A DNA stretch of 64,000 bases from Fontibacillus phaseoli (GCF_003337355.1 NZ_QPJW01000017.1:1-64000), one strand, 5' to 3'. Counted from the first letter of the stretch, positions 1-9,249 are shown. The notes: generated by a model not told the origin, from the letters alone. Made by a program: numbers and translations.

Positions 1-170
1 TCAAAAGTGTTTGACTTGCTCATTTAGAAAAACTGACGAGAAAATTAATTCTCATTTTAATACTCACTCGTTGTTCAGTTTTCAAAGATCAACTTTCTTC
101 ATTTCGTCGCAATTTTGTTTCAGCAGCGACCTTTATAATATATCAAACGCTTACCTCTAAAGTCAAGACT
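1..170 (-). promoter_or_regulatory. rRNA operon promoter and pre-16S leader
   Basis: Read leftwards, TTGACT (161-166) and TATATT (137-142) are 18 bp apart. They are followed by a leader carrying a boxA-like antitermination stretch, TTGATCTTTGAAAACTGAAC (73-92), which is typical of Firmicute rRNA leaders. The 16S gene should begin just beyond base 1, so it is not in the window. The order bofA then rrn is the same as in Bacillus subtilis (bofA-rrnA). The promoter elements are seen directly; the identity of the downstream gene is inferred. Confidence 0.75.
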
Positions 171-264
171 TTTTTCATTCAATTTCTTTCGATTAAATTT
201 GAAAGACTTGTCCGTCGAAGAAGCGATTTATAATGTACCATATAAGACAAAGCGCCGTCAACTG

Positions 265-528
265 TCATATCATGGTTAGTTTTAATCCCAACAATAACCC
301 CACACCCGGTAGTCCAAGTACAAGCACTGTAGAGATAGTCACCGGATTTAACGGAATATAAACTTCCGTCATCAACCCGGAGAAATTGACCACATAAATG
401 CCGAGAGCCGCCAGAACGACATGAAGTCCAAAACGCGTAAGCCATGCAAAACCGAGCCGCCTGGAGACTGCAATGTACAGCAACAATAGTAATGAGACTA
501 CCAGTATGCCTATCAGCACCATTTTCAT
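265..528 (-). CDS. bofA: Pro-sigma-K processing inhibitor BofA family protein
   Basis: An 87-residue membrane protein with an N-terminal hydrophobic segment (residues 4-22), a second around 32-50 and a hydrophobic C-terminal segment (about 65-85) with the family's Gly-rich PGVGLLLG end. In B. subtilis, BofA holds the SpoIVFB protease inactive in the outer forespore membrane until the forespore signals, so it times mother-cell sigma-K activation. The start ATG follows GGGGGG by a normal distance. It is the last protein gene of the recR block before the rRNA promoter, as in Bacillus. Size and context fit well. Confidence 0.88.
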   Translation of the reverse strand: MKMVLIGILVVSLLLLLYIAVSRRLGFAWLTRFGLHVVLAALGIYVVNFSGLMTEVYIPLNPVTISTVLVLGLPGVGLLLGLKLTMI

Positions 529-554
529 CTTATGCCCCCCGTTCGATTATCCGG

Positions 555-830
555 TTAAAAATACGACCCATATTTAAAAATATCCCATTGCACTTTCGCC
601 TGCTTGGCCAATTTCAATTGAATCTGGTACCTTCGTTCCGCCGCCTCGAGCGTGTAGATCGCCACGTCAACCTCATCCTCCCCAAACGCCTCTTGAAAAG
701 CCCACCAGGCCCTTTCCCACTCCGCACGGGCTTTGCAAACTTCTCTATAAAGGTGCTCCTTATACTCCATCTCCTGGTCTGGCCACCGGGATTCCTTTTG
801 CGGTTCGGCCCGGGTTCCCCATAGCTTCAT
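555..830 (-). CDS. yaaL: YaaL-like DUF2508 family protein
   Basis: A 91-residue soluble, charged, mostly helical protein rich in Trp and Glu (AEWERAWWAFQEA around residue 35). Length and position between recR and bofA match the YaaL/DUF2508 family, which has no established function. The start ATG follows GGGGGCG. It lies 26 bp upstream of bofA on the same strand. The family call rests on synteny, size and composition; I cannot see a catalytic motif. Confidence 0.75.
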   Translation of the reverse strand: MKLWGTRAEPQKESRWPDQEMEYKEHLYREVCKARAEWERAWWAFQEAFGEDEVDVAIYTLEAAERRYQIQLKLAKQAKVQWDIFKYGSYF

Positions 831-965
831 ATCTGTTCGCCCCCTCCATCCGGTATATTTATGTGTATCAGGGAACGGACAAACTTAGAACCGAAGGCTA
901 CTGAAATAAAAAAAGAACTTGACCCCGCATTCTCGCGGTTCAAGTTCTTTAATTACAATTTCTAT

Positions 966-1565
966 TTAATGAAGTTCGCGCCGTCCTTCGAGCGCCTTGG
1001 AGAGCGTCACTTCATCCGCATACTCCAGATCCCCGCCGACTGGCAGGCCGTGGGCTATCCGGGTCACAAGCAGATCAAACGGCTTTACCAGGCGCGAAAT
1101 ATACATGGCTGTCGCTTCTCCCTCTATGTTCGGGTTCGTGGCCAAAATGAGCTCTTTTACCCGCTCATCACTTAAACGGTTCAACAATTCCTTCAGCCGG
1201 ATATCATCCGGACCAAGACCTTCCATGGGAGAAATCGCTCCCTGCAGCACATGATAATAGCCATCGAATTCCTTCGTCCGCTCCATCGCAACCAGATCTT
1301 TCGACTCCTGCACTACGCAAATAACGGAAGGATCACGGGTTTTGTCCTGACAAATCCGGCAAGGATCCGTATCCGTAATATTGCAGCAGACGGAGCAATA
1401 GTGAAGATTGCGTTTCACGCTGACCAAGGCCTTGGCAAAATCAATGACATCATCCTCTTTCATGCGCAGCACATGAAACGCCAGCCTGGCGGCCGTCTTC
1501 GGACCGATGCCGGGCAAGCGGGTAAATGCGTCGATCAGCTTTGCGATCGGTTCGGGATAATACAA
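966..1565 (-). CDS. recR: Recombination protein RecR
   Basis: A 199-residue RecR. An N-terminal helix-hairpin-helix ([15 protein letters not shown], residues 18-32) is followed by a four-Cys zinc finger ([16 protein letters not shown], about 57-72), a Toprim domain ([17 protein letters not shown]) and the C-terminal Walker-B-like region. RecR forms a ring with RecO/RecF that loads RecA at gaps. The start is TTG, preceded by AGGAG ten bases upstream. It follows the YbaB gene by 26 bp in the conserved dnaX-yaaK-recR order. Confidence 0.97.
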   Translation of the reverse strand: MYYPEPIAKLIDAFTRLPGIGPKTAARLAFHVLRMKEDDVIDFAKALVSVKRNLHYCSVCCNITDTDPCRICQDKTRDPSVICVVQESKDLVAMERTKEFDGYYHVLQGAISPMEGLGPDDIRLKELLNRLSDERVKELILATNPNIEGEATAMYISRLVKPFDLLVTRIAHGLPVGGDLEYADEVTLSKALEGRRELH

Positions 1566-1591
1566 TGGGAGTGTTCTCCTTCAGTCTAAAA

Positions 1592-1903
1592 TTAGAACAG
1601 GCCCGGGATTTTCATTCCGCCTGTAAATTTGCCCATATCCTGGTTGGCGAGTTCTTCCGCTTTATTGAGCGCGTCGTTGACAGCGGTCAGCACCAGATCC
1701 TGCAGCATTTCAACGTCCTCCGGATCAACGGCTTCCGGTTTAATCGTCAGGGACAACAATTTTTTGTGGCCATTGACTTGAACCGTTACGACACCGCCGC
1801 CGGCGCTGCCTTCGATCCTCTTGTCGCCCAGTTCCTCCTGTGCTTTGAGCATTTGCTCCTGCATCTTCTTCACTTGTTTCATCATTTGGTTCATATTGTT
1901 CAC
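1592..1903 (-). CDS. yaaK: YbaB/EbfC family nucleoid-associated protein
   Basis: A 103-residue DNA-binding protein with an N-terminal Met/Gln/Lys-rich helix ([24 protein letters not shown]), a central [14 protein letters not shown] strand region and the family's C-terminal end GGMKIPGLF. The frame is open ten codons further upstream (to 1933), but the ribosome site GAAGGAGA falls inside that extension. It fits the GTG at 1903 (an ATG follows three codons later). The protein probably forms dimers that clamp DNA. It sits between dnaX and recR, as in most bacteria. Confidence 0.93.
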   Translation of the reverse strand: MNNMNQMMKQVKKMQEQMLKAQEELGDKRIEGSAGGGVVTVQVNGHKKLLSLTIKPEAVDPEDVEMLQDLVLTAVNDALNKAEELANQDMGKFTGGMKIPGLF

Positions 1904-1972
1904 TAGGCCCACATCTCCTTCATTAGTATCCATTTTAATTATAATAGTTGCACATCAAATCAAAAAGCCTCT

Positions 1973-3745
1973 CTATTCCTTGATGACTACGAGTTCTTCG
2001 CCGAACAGCTGTATAGCCTCGTCAACCCAAGGTTCTTTGCCTCCACCGTTCGCATCATCGGGAGGCGGCTCCAACTCAAAGGGCTCACTCGGCGAATTCG
2101 CCGCCCCTTGAATTGCCTCGTTCCAATCTTTCAGCATCATCGTAACCAGGCGGCAAGGGCGTCCCAATTGACGCTCCATCACCTGCTCGATCAGCTGTTT
2201 GTTGGCCGGCTTTTCGGTCGTTTCGCGATGGATATCGTTCTTGAAAGCAACCAATACCGCATCCTCCGATACGGAAACAGGCTCCCCGTTCACGAACCAG
2301 GCATGGATGGTCACTTTCGCATCCTTGACCGCCTGCAAGATCTGGTTCCATTTCCCTTGGACCGCCATAAACTCCTGGTTGTTCCGCTGGGCAACGTACC
2401 GATCCATCCCCGAGGGGAGCTTGGCTGGAGAAGAGATGCGCGGCGCCGGACTTCTCGTCGCGGAGCGACCGCCGGAAGCGGCTGCCCGATCGCCTCCTCC
2501 GGCTCCCGCCGCCAATCCGCCCTGTAGCGCCTGCTCTAGCTTACGCTCCAGCTCAGCGAGCTGTCCTTTAAGCTGCTGCACTTCGGAGGCGGAGGCTCCC
2601 GGCATAGCGGCAGCCCCTTCCTGATTCTGTAAGGATGGCTCTTGCACCAAGCCATCCCCCTTCGGAAGGCTGCACAACTTCAGCAGCGCTACTTCGAACA
2701 GCATTTGAGGCTGTGCCGCGTATTTCATCTCCGTCTGGTAATGATTCAACGTATCGATAATCCGAAACAAGTGCGAACGTGAAAAAGCCAAGGCCATTTC
2801 CTTGAAATCCTGCACCTCCAGCACCCGTTCCGTCAGCTTGTCCGCCTGCGGTACCATTTTGATCATGAGCAGGTCACGGAAATAATACAGCAGGTTCTCC
2901 ATGCATTTATCGGCGCTCTTACCTTCCTGCATGAAACCCTCGATCATCTGCAACATGCCGCCGATGTCATCTTCAAGTATGGTCTTGGCAAGCGCTGCAA
3001 ATTGCCGGGATGGAATTCCTCCCGTCATATCCAGCACCTGCTGATAGGAGACCTGGCCGTCCGAAAACGAAGCGATCTGGTCCAAAATACTGAGCGCGTC
3101 GCGCATTCCACCGTCGGAGAGCCTTGCGATATACTCGATCGCTTCGTCCTCGGCCGCAATTCCCTCCTGCTCGCAAATGACCTTGAGCCGCTGGCTTTGC
3201 TCCTCCAGCGATACCCGCCGGAAGTCAAAGCGCTGGCATCGAGAGATTACCGTTGCCGGAAGACGATGCGGTTCCGTCGTCGCCAAAATGAACATCACAT
3301 GCGGCGGCGGTTCTTCCAAAGTCTTGAGTAGCGCATTGAACGCTTCCGTAGTCAGCATATGAACTTCGTCGATAATATACACTTTTTGCCGCACTTCCGT
3401 TGGGGCATACTTCACTTTCTCGCGGAGATCGCGAATTTCGTCGACCCCCCGGTTGGAAGCGGCGTCAATTTCAAGGACGTCCATGACAGTACCCGCGGTA
3501 ATCCGCCGGCATGCATCGCATTCATTACACGGCTCCGGGGCAGGTCCGTTTTCGCAGTTAACTGCTTTGGCCAACAGCTTCGCCGCCGTGGTCTTCCCGG
3601 TTCCGCGCGGTCCGCTGAAGAGATAAGCGTGTGATAACCGCTGTTCGCGGATCGCATTCTGCAACGTACGGATGATATGCTGTTGCCCTACCATATCTTG
3701 AAACGACTGCGGCCGCCAAGCACGGTACAGTGCGATATGCTCCAT
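1973..3745 (-). CDS. dnaX: DNA polymerase III subunit gamma/tau
   Basis: About 590 residues. The clamp-loader ATPase occupies the N-terminal 360 residues: Walker A GPRGTGKTTAAK, a four-Cys zinc module (CENGPAPEPCNECDAC), Walker B-type VYIIDEVHML and the sensor-1 region LATTEPHRLP. A Gly/Ala/Ser-rich linker (about 410-450) leads to a tau-like C-terminal domain. I chose the ATG at 3745 because AAGAAGGTG lies seven bases before it; an upstream in-frame ATG at 3769 has no site. A TATAAT (3792-3797) lies 46 bp upstream. Next in line after the SRP RNA gene, as in Bacillus. Confidence 0.97.
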   Translation of the reverse strand: MEHIALYRAWRPQSFQDMVGQQHIIRTLQNAIREQRLSHAYLFSGPRGTGKTTAAKLLAKAVNCENGPAPEPCNECDACRRITAGTVMDVLEIDAASNRGVDEIRDLREKVKYAPTEVRQKVYIIDEVHMLTTEAFNALLKTLEEPPPHVMFILATTEPHRLPATVISRCQRFDFRRVSLEEQSQRLKVICEQEGIAAEDEAIEYIARLSDGGMRDALSILDQIASFSDGQVSYQQVLDMTGGIPSRQFAALAKTILEDDIGGMLQMIEGFMQEGKSADKCMENLLYYFRDLLMIKMVPQADKLTERVLEVQDFKEMALAFSRSHLFRIIDTLNHYQTEMKYAAQPQMLFEVALLKLCSLPKGDGLVQEPSLQNQEGAAAMPGASASEVQQLKGQLAELERKLEQALQGGLAAGAGGGDRAAASGGRSATRSPAPRISSPAKLPSGMDRYVAQRNNQEFMAVQGKWNQILQAVKDAKVTIHAWFVNGEPVSVSEDAVLVAFKNDIHRETTEKPANKQLIEQVMERQLGRPCRLVTMMLKDWNEAIQGAANSPSEPFELEPPPDDANGGGKEPWVDEAIQLFGEELVVIKE

Positions 3746-3833
3746 TTGCGGCACCTTCTTTCTATCCATAAGCGGCTTTCGCCGCTTTCTTATTATACTA
3801 TACTCGTCGCGTCAGAAAAACTCATTCTCAGGA

Positions 3834-3867
3834 AATAAAAAGCATCTCTGCCCGAGAGCAGAGATGC
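3834..3867 (-). terminator. Rho-independent terminator of the SRP RNA gene
   Basis: A 10-bp perfect stem (GCATCTCTGC, 3842-3851, with 3858-3867) and a six-base loop, followed leftwards by TTTTTATTT. It lies just after the 3' end of the SRP RNA and before the dnaX promoter region. Confidence 0.92.
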
Positions 3868-3886
3868 GTTCTCATTCATTGTAATA

Positions 3887-4154
3887 CCGTGCACCTGTTA
3901 TTGATCATTGCGATCCAAGCGGCACCTCTACGGCGCAACTCGGGACAGGCTCCCCTCCGGCACAAGAGTGGGACTGCTTATGGCTGCTTCCTTCCGGACC
4001 TGACCAGGTTCACAATTACTCATTGCGGAGGACCCGTCCGTCAACGTCTGCCGTAAAGACCGGACCTCACATCGGCAAGACCGCTAACAGGACTTCAACC
4101 TCGCTACAGCGGATTGCGAGTTACAGGGCACCGCTACCTCCCCATCTAGCACGG
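3887..4154 (-). ncRNA. ffs: Large bacterial signal recognition particle RNA (scRNA/4.5S-type)
   Basis: A 268-nt RNA that scaffolds Ffh and targets signal-peptide proteins to the membrane. The conserved domain IV loop is clear: GGTCAGGTCCGGAAGGAAGC, reading leftwards near 4000. The 5' part holds the GGTAGCGGTGCCCTGTAA-type Alu-domain loops of Gram-positive SRP RNAs. The 5' CCGTGC (4149-4154) pairs with GCACGG (3887-3892), closing the molecule. Its promoter and terminator are both visible. It lies upstream of dnaX, as scr does in B. subtilis. Confidence 0.96.
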
Positions 4155-4155
4155 T

Positions 4156-4191
4156 GAAATTAAGTATAGCCCATGCCTGGACAAAATGCAA
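4156..4191 (-). promoter_or_regulatory. Promoter of the SRP RNA gene
   Basis: TTGCAT (4186-4191) and TATACT (4163-4168) are separated by 17 bp on the leftward strand. The -10 box ends about 8 bp before the RNA's predicted first base. Confidence 0.8.
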
Positions 4192-4257
4192 CCTGGGGCA
4201 AAACTTGGCTCTATCACCAGTTCGAACCCTCTTATATAATACTGCAGTCGAACAACG

Positions 4258-5001
4258 CTATTCGGTTACGGCCTTCTCTCCATCCTCATTATCGTTTTTG
4301 CTTGATATCATCGAATAGCCTATGCCCGAATAGGTTCTGATAACCTCAAGATAATGGTCGCACCCGGCTTGCTTCAGCTTTTTGCGAATGCGGGCAACCG
4401 CCACTCTTAAATATTCGATTTCATTGGAATAATCCAGCCCCCAGACCGTCGTCAAAATTTGATCATGGCTAATAATTTTGTTCATATGCATCCCCAAAAG
4501 TTCCAGGATCAAATATTCGATATTGGTCAGCTTCACTTCTTTGCCTTTGACATAAACGCGCTTCTGGGCAATGTTGATCTCGAGATTATACGTTGTTATC
4601 CGGCTCTCCTCGCGGCTAAGCTCATAATGGACCTTCGTTCTCCGCAATACGGCCTTCACCCGTGCAAACAGTTCATCCAGGGAAAACGGCTTTGTCAAAT
4701 AATCATCCGCCTCCAGATCGAAGGCCTGCAGCATATCATCCGAAGCACTGCGCGCGGTCAAGAAGATGACCGGAACCTTGCTGAACTTCCGAAGCTGCTT
4801 CAACACCGTGAAACCATCCATATTGGGCATCATGACGTCCAAAAGCACCAAATCGGGCTCATGCAAATCAAATTGCTCCAAGAACTGCTCTCCGTTTGAA
4901 AAGGTACAAACTTGATAGTTGAAGGACAACAGGTTCGCTTTAATGAAACGAACGATCTTAGGTTCATCGTCTACTATAGCAATTTTATAGTTATTTCTCA
5001 T
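4258..5001 (-). CDS. OmpR/PhoB-type response regulator
   Basis: A 247-residue two-component regulator. The receiver domain (about 5-120) has the acidic pair VDDEPK, the phospho-acceptor Asp in LVLLDVMMPNMDG, a conserved Thr in FLTARS and Lys in YLTKPF. A winged-helix DNA-binding domain (about 140-230) ends in RTYSGIGYSM. It starts right after its kinase partner (8 bp gap) with AGGAGG four bases before the ATG. Its placement at the end of the AllFGH/carbamate-kinase locus suggests it controls that locus, which is inference. Confidence 0.93.
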   Translation of the reverse strand: MRNNYKIAIVDDEPKIVRFIKANLLSFNYQVCTFSNGEQFLEQFDLHEPDLVLLDVMMPNMDGFTVLKQLRKFSKVPVIFLTARSASDDMLQAFDLEADDYLTKPFSLDELFARVKAVLRRTKVHYELSREESRITTYNLEINIAQKRVYVKGKEVKLTNIEYLILELLGMHMNKIISHDQILTTVWGLDYSNEIEYLRVAVARIRKKLKQAGCDHYLEVIRTYSGIGYSMISSKNDNEDGEKAVTE

Positions 5002-5009
5002 CTTGCCTC

Positions 5010-6482
5010 CTATGGAGCTGGTATGATCGGCAATTTTACGGTGAAAGTGCTCCCTACATTCAGTTGGCTTTGTACATAGATATCCCCGCTATGCTCGCGG
5101 ATCAATCCCTGGCTGATCGATAAACCAAGGCCGGAGCCTCCGCTCTTTCTTGCCGCCGAAATATCGACCCGGTAGAAGCGTTCAAATATTTTCTTCTGAT
5201 TTTTTTCTGAAATACCAATACCGTTATCATTAACTTCTATAATAATAAACTGATCGTCATGGTGAATATTGACGATAATTTTCTTTTCCTCAGCAACATT
5301 ATAGGTGAGTCCGTTGATGATCAAATTGATCAGGACCTGTCTGAGCCGGGCTTCGTCTCCATATAGTAACGGAAAATTCGAAGTCGTATCGTAATTAAAT
5401 ACAATCTCTCCTTGGCACATCACTTTCTCTGGCAGTTGATTGAGCGTTCCCTTGATCAGGCGGAATAACGGAAAAAAATCCTGATGCAACAGCAAAGTGC
5501 CGGTCTCAATCTTCTTTACATCCATCCAAACATCAATCAGTTCTTGCAAATGCAGCACATCCTCATGAATCCCTAACAATAAATCATTGGAAAAAGATTC
5601 GTCCCACTTATTGGATATGCCCCTCAGAAGGGTTTCGACGCTTCCCCTGATATTCGTTAGCGGGGTCTTGAATTCATGGCTGGCGATCGAAATCAGATTG
5701 CTTTTGATTTGATCGATCTCATATTCCTTGGTGATATCCCTGATACTATACACATTGCCCAATGACTCACTATTCTCGTATACAACAAATTTTTTGATTT
5801 CAAAATAGAATATTTTCCCCGGACCCTGCACTTTGATCCTGATTTGAGCATCGTCTCTCGCGGCAAATTCTTCAATGTCCGCCGATTCAAGCTCATTGAT
5901 CTGTACGAACATCTTGATTAATTGGTTTTCATTAATGACCATCTTCCCGTCATTATAAGCTTTAATAAAATTAACGAATGCCTCATTCTGATGGATCACA
6001 TTCTTCCGCATATTCAACAAGACGATCCCGTCGGACATGCTATTGAGCAAATTATCCAGTTTATACAGCCAATCCCGGTATCGATCGGAATTGAACTTTG
6101 CCTGATAGAGAGAGCTGAACAGATTGGCAAGAGAAACCAATCGCTCGGGCGGCAAACTTTCGATGTCGTTCCTCCCGCCATCGTCAAATACTATTTTTCC
6201 GTTCTCTACCTCGTGGATATGGATCGAATGAATCACCGGACTCGGGTTCGGGATGCGATTTCGTAGAAATTCATCCCATTCTTCCCCTTCATGAACGGCA
6301 CCGTCGGAAGTTATTGAATAATTGGGAAACCAACAGCTGATCCGATAACGGGTCGAACTCTGCAATTCTCTCAGGCACTCCTTCAGAAACAGCTCCTTCC
6401 CGATATAGTTCTGCGCATTGGAGTTGAATCGATCATCGGTGTCGCCAAATTCGCTGAAAGCGCTCTTTTTTTGAATCATCAT
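5010..6482 (-). CDS. Cytosolic PAS-domain sensor histidine kinase
   Basis: About 490 residues with no hydrophobic segment, so it should be soluble. An N-terminal region of about 115 residues matches nothing I can name. A PAS-like domain follows (LLNSMSDGIVLLNMRKNVIHQ, then a PAC-like YSIRDITKEYE). Then come HisKA with the phospho-His in IASHEFKTPLTN and an HATPase with NLIINGLTYN (N box), DNGIGIS (G1) and GGSGLGLSI (G2). The start at 6482 follows AGGAG; 6479 is equally possible. It is a partner of the adjacent regulator. A terminator separates it from the amidohydrolase gene. The N-terminal domain may bind an intracellular metabolite of the neighbouring pathway (inference). Confidence 0.9.
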   Translation of the reverse strand: MMIQKKSAFSEFGDTDDRFNSNAQNYIGKELFLKECLRELQSSTRYRISCWFPNYSITSDGAVHEGEEWDEFLRNRIPNPSPVIHSIHIHEVENGKIVFDDGGRNDIESLPPERLVSLANLFSSLYQAKFNSDRYRDWLYKLDNLLNSMSDGIVLLNMRKNVIHQNEAFVNFIKAYNDGKMVINENQLIKMFVQINELESADIEEFAARDDAQIRIKVQGPGKIFYFEIKKFVVYENSESLGNVYSIRDITKEYEIDQIKSNLISIASHEFKTPLTNIRGSVETLLRGISNKWDESFSNDLLLGIHEDVLHLQELIDVWMDVKKIETGTLLLHQDFFPLFRLIKGTLNQLPEKVMCQGEIVFNYDTTSNFPLLYGDEARLRQVLINLIINGLTYNVAEEKKIIVNIHHDDQFIIIEVNDNGIGISEKNQKKIFERFYRVDISAARKSGGSGLGLSISQGLIREHSGDIYVQSQLNVGSTFTVKLPIIPAP

Positions 6483-6559
6483 CCGGTCTCCTCTTAAAGC
6501 AATTTGATTCATATCCATATTAAAGCATCCGGAGTCATTCTGTTAAGTATAAGAGAAAT

Positions 6560-6596
6560 GGAAAAACTCCATATTCCGACTTACAGAATATGGAGT
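6560..6596 (-). terminator. Intrinsic terminator between amidohydrolase and kinase genes
   Basis: An 11-bp perfect stem ACTCCATATTC (6566-6576 with 6586-6596), a nine-base loop, then TTTTTCC leftwards. It should end most transcripts of the catabolic genes before the two-component pair. Confidence 0.82.
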
Positions 6597-6608
6597 GCCA
6601 GGTTTGCC

Positions 6609-7832
6609 CTAAGCGTTAATTTTTACGTTTTTTACCGTTTCGACGGTTACTTTGCCGTTCTTGACGACAAACAATCTGGCCGGCATATCGATAATCGCAT
6701 TCGTAACCGTATGCGTATCCAACAAGACAAGGTCCGCCTTATTCCCAACCTGGATCCCGTAACCCTTCAAATCGAGGGCCTTGGCAGGGTTTGTCGTAAT
6801 CATCGGCAGAACCGTATGCAGATCGTCTGCGCCGCCCAAATGGGCCGCCGGAATTGCGATCATCGCTGTCAGCATCAAATCTCCGTTGCCATAAGGCGTG
6901 AATGCGTTACGGATATTATTGGTTGCGATACACATGTTTACGCCGCCGTCGCGAAGCAGACGAATCGGAGTTACGGTACGGCGCACATTGTAGGGATCGT
7001 TTCTCGCCCCAAGATGCAGGTCCGTACACGGAAGGCTCATTACGCTGATCTGGGCTTGTTGCATTTTCTCGATGATCGGCATCAATTGTTCGCGCGGCAT
7101 CGCGGCGATGCTGGTCAAGTGACCTACCGATACTTTGCCTACGAACCCTTCTGCAATCGTCTTCTCCGCCACATAATCAATGGTCGTGCCTTCGGCATTA
7201 TCCTTGAAATCCTGATGGAGATCAATCGGCTTATTGTATTTCTTGGCAAGCTCGAATACAAAATCGATATGCTCCTTGGCATCACGATCATTATACGGAA
7301 CTCCGCCGACGATATCGCAGCCCATTTCCATGGCTTCATGCATCATTTTGTCCGTACCCGGCGCCTTGAAGATTCCCTCCTGCGGGAACGCAACAACCTG
7401 GATATCCAGCAGATTCTTGTACTCCTCGCGAAGCTCCAGAATAACCTCAAGTCCGGCAAAGCCCTGGGACGGGTCGAATTCGGAGTGCGTCCGCAAATGC
7501 GTCGTTCCGTTCTTGACCAGCATGTCCAAGGTTCTGCGGGCCCGGTCACGGATGTCGTCTTTGGTGAACGTAGGTTTTAATTGAGCCGTAACGCTGATGG
7601 CCTCTTGCAATGTACCCGATTTATTCGGCAAGCGGTCAGCGATCAGCGCCTTATCCAAATGAAGATGGCTTTCTACCAAGCCCGGGATCAGCACTTTCCC
7701 GTCGGCTTCGATCACCCGGCCGGCTTCGCCTTCGATATTGGCCTCAATTCCGATAATCTTCCCATTCTCGATCGCAATGTCGCGGAGTTCCGCACCATCA
7801 TTTATTCTTGCTTTTTTAATCAAGATATCCAT
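6609..7832 (-). CDS. Cytosine-deaminase-like amidohydrolase with altered active site
   Basis: A 407-residue TIM-barrel metal hydrolase. The HxH motif is VESHLHLDKA (about 54-63), a His lies in DLHQDFKDN (about 205) and another in VSVGHLTS (about 240), as in cytosine deaminase CodA. The CodA catalytic Glu (HCDE) is replaced here (HQDF), and the CodA metal-binding Asp (GHDD) aligns with Asn in CIATNNIRNAF. It may therefore act on a substrate other than cytosine, or use different chemistry. AGGAGGGG precedes the ATG. It follows the transporter gene by 36 bp and is probably cotranscribed. Fold confident, substrate unknown. Confidence 0.82.
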   Translation of the reverse strand: MDILIKKARINDGAELRDIAIENGKIIGIEANIEGEAGRVIEADGKVLIPGLVESHLHLDKALIADRLPNKSGTLQEAISVTAQLKPTFTKDDIRDRARRTLDMLVKNGTTHLRTHSEFDPSQGFAGLEVILELREEYKNLLDIQVVAFPQEGIFKAPGTDKMMHEAMEMGCDIVGGVPYNDRDAKEHIDFVFELAKKYNKPIDLHQDFKDNAEGTTIDYVAEKTIAEGFVGKVSVGHLTSIAAMPREQLMPIIEKMQQAQISVMSLPCTDLHLGARNDPYNVRRTVTPIRLLRDGGVNMCIATNNIRNAFTPYGNGDLMLTAMIAIPAAHLGGADDLHTVLPMITTNPAKALDLKGYGIQVGNKADLVLLDTHTVTNAIIDMPARLFVVKNGKVTVETVKNVKINA

Positions 7833-7868
7833 AGTTTGCCCCTCCTGCTTGAATGTCTGAATGATTGC

Positions 7869-9236
7869 TTATCCAAAAATCAATGAGAGAATCAAGAGAA
7901 TTCCCATCGCGAGACCGACCCATTTCCCATTGCCTTTAACAACTTGAAGAATCGGAATTTGGAAACCGGAGGAAAGGGCCTGCATCGTAATATTAATAAA
8001 GCTCAGCTGGCTTCCCAGACCAACCCCCATCGCAACGAAACCGAAGGCCATAGGCGAAAATCCCAGAGTAACTGCTATTGGCAATACCAGAGTCAGGATG
8101 GAGCCAACATAAGCCCCTGCCGGAATACCGACCAGAATACCCGCCAGTACGGCTACGGGAACCACGATGGCCGATGGAGCCTGTCCTGCTACGCTTGAGA
8201 TCGCTGCAAACGCACCTGTTTGACCGATCATATTGATGAATGCCAAGAAGATCCCTACACTGAACAACCGGGTCAAAATATACGTAGATCCGTCTACCAT
8301 CGATTCAAGCGACTTATTAAGCGTAAACTTGGTGCACAAGAAAATCAAACCAACCGTAAGCATTGTATATACAAGCGGCGTAAACAAACTGTAGCCGATC
8401 ATTTTGTTAATCATCGGTCCCAGGATAACGGAACCCAGCAGGAAAATCGCTGGAATTGTCATCTTGAACAATTGCTTATTGGTCATTCCCGCAAACTCAC
8501 TGCTCTCTTCACCGACGAATAGGGCCTTTCTCCGCTTGGCTCCCCAGAACGCTATCGCGATTCCAAGGATGACGAAGCCCAAGGTGAACAAGCGCATTTC
8601 CGCAACATAATCCGCTACCGGGATCCCCGAGAGCTTGGAAACAATCCCCGATTCAAGCGATGCAGGAGATGTTGTAAAGCTGACTGCCGATACGATAGAC
8701 ATCGCGGCAATGACCTCCGGAATCGCTCCCAGAGCCGCAAACGCAAGCGGTGCAATAACCATCGCGCTTCCGCCGCCGATTCCCGACATATAGGTTGCTG
8801 CTGCTTGCAGCAAGACGATGAATGCCGCGAAGTATTCCACGCGTCCCTTGATTCCTCTTCGAACCAAGGTCAGGGCCGAGGTATAGCCCCCGGATTTAAA
8901 TACGGCCATCGCTACAGCCGAGTTAATAATCGGTACGGTGATCGAAAGCATACCGGGAATCGAATCCAGGAAATGCTGGTTAGCTTCCTGAAGCGATATA
9001 CCGCCGATAATCATCGCCATGACACCGCCGACCAAACCGGCTGCGATCATGTCTACCTTTAAGAAGAGCAGTACCAGAATAACGATCAAAGGTACAATGG
9101 TTAATAAGGCATACCATCCGGTTGGGGTTGCAACTTCCGCGCTGACGGCGTCTGCCGCAAAAACTTGTAGAGGCAGCATTAGCAACAGGAATGCTGTAAA
9201 GATTAAGGCTGGGAAACGAAATTTTTTCGTCTTCAT
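7869..9236 (-). CDS. Multi-pass membrane transporter of the catabolic locus
   Basis: About 455 residues. An N-terminal hydrophobic segment ending in VFAADA resembles a cleavable signal. About 11-12 further membrane segments follow, with Gly-rich re-entrant-like stretches (SGIGGGSAMVIAPLAF; VGIPAGAYVGSILTLVLP). The general look is of the DcuC/GntP-type ion transporter superfamily, but I cannot fix the family. The ATG at 9236 follows AAGG by eight bases; an in-frame GTG lies three codons upstream. It sits between carbamate kinase and the amidohydrolase, so it probably imports their substrate (inference). Confidence 0.72.
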   Translation of the reverse strand: MKTKKFRFPALIFTAFLLLMLPLQVFAADAVSAEVATPTGWYALLTIVPLIVILVLLFLKVDMIAAGLVGGVMAMIIGGISLQEANQHFLDSIPGMLSITVPIINSAVAMAVFKSGGYTSALTLVRRGIKGRVEYFAAFIVLLQAAATYMSGIGGGSAMVIAPLAFAALGAIPEVIAAMSIVSAVSFTTSPASLESGIVSKLSGIPVADYVAEMRLFTLGFVILGIAIAFWGAKRRKALFVGEESSEFAGMTNKQLFKMTIPAIFLLGSVILGPMINKMIGYSLFTPLVYTMLTVGLIFLCTKFTLNKSLESMVDGSTYILTRLFSVGIFLAFINMIGQTGAFAAISSVAGQAPSAIVVPVAVLAGILVGIPAGAYVGSILTLVLPIAVTLGFSPMAFGFVAMGVGLGSQLSFINITMQALSSGFQIPILQVVKGNGKWVGLAMGILLILSLIFG

Positions 9237-9249
9237 AGTTCGCACCTTT

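Noticed and set aside
2973-3657. Several 67-109 codon frames on both strands within dnaX
   Set aside because: Shadows of the clamp-loader coding sequence.
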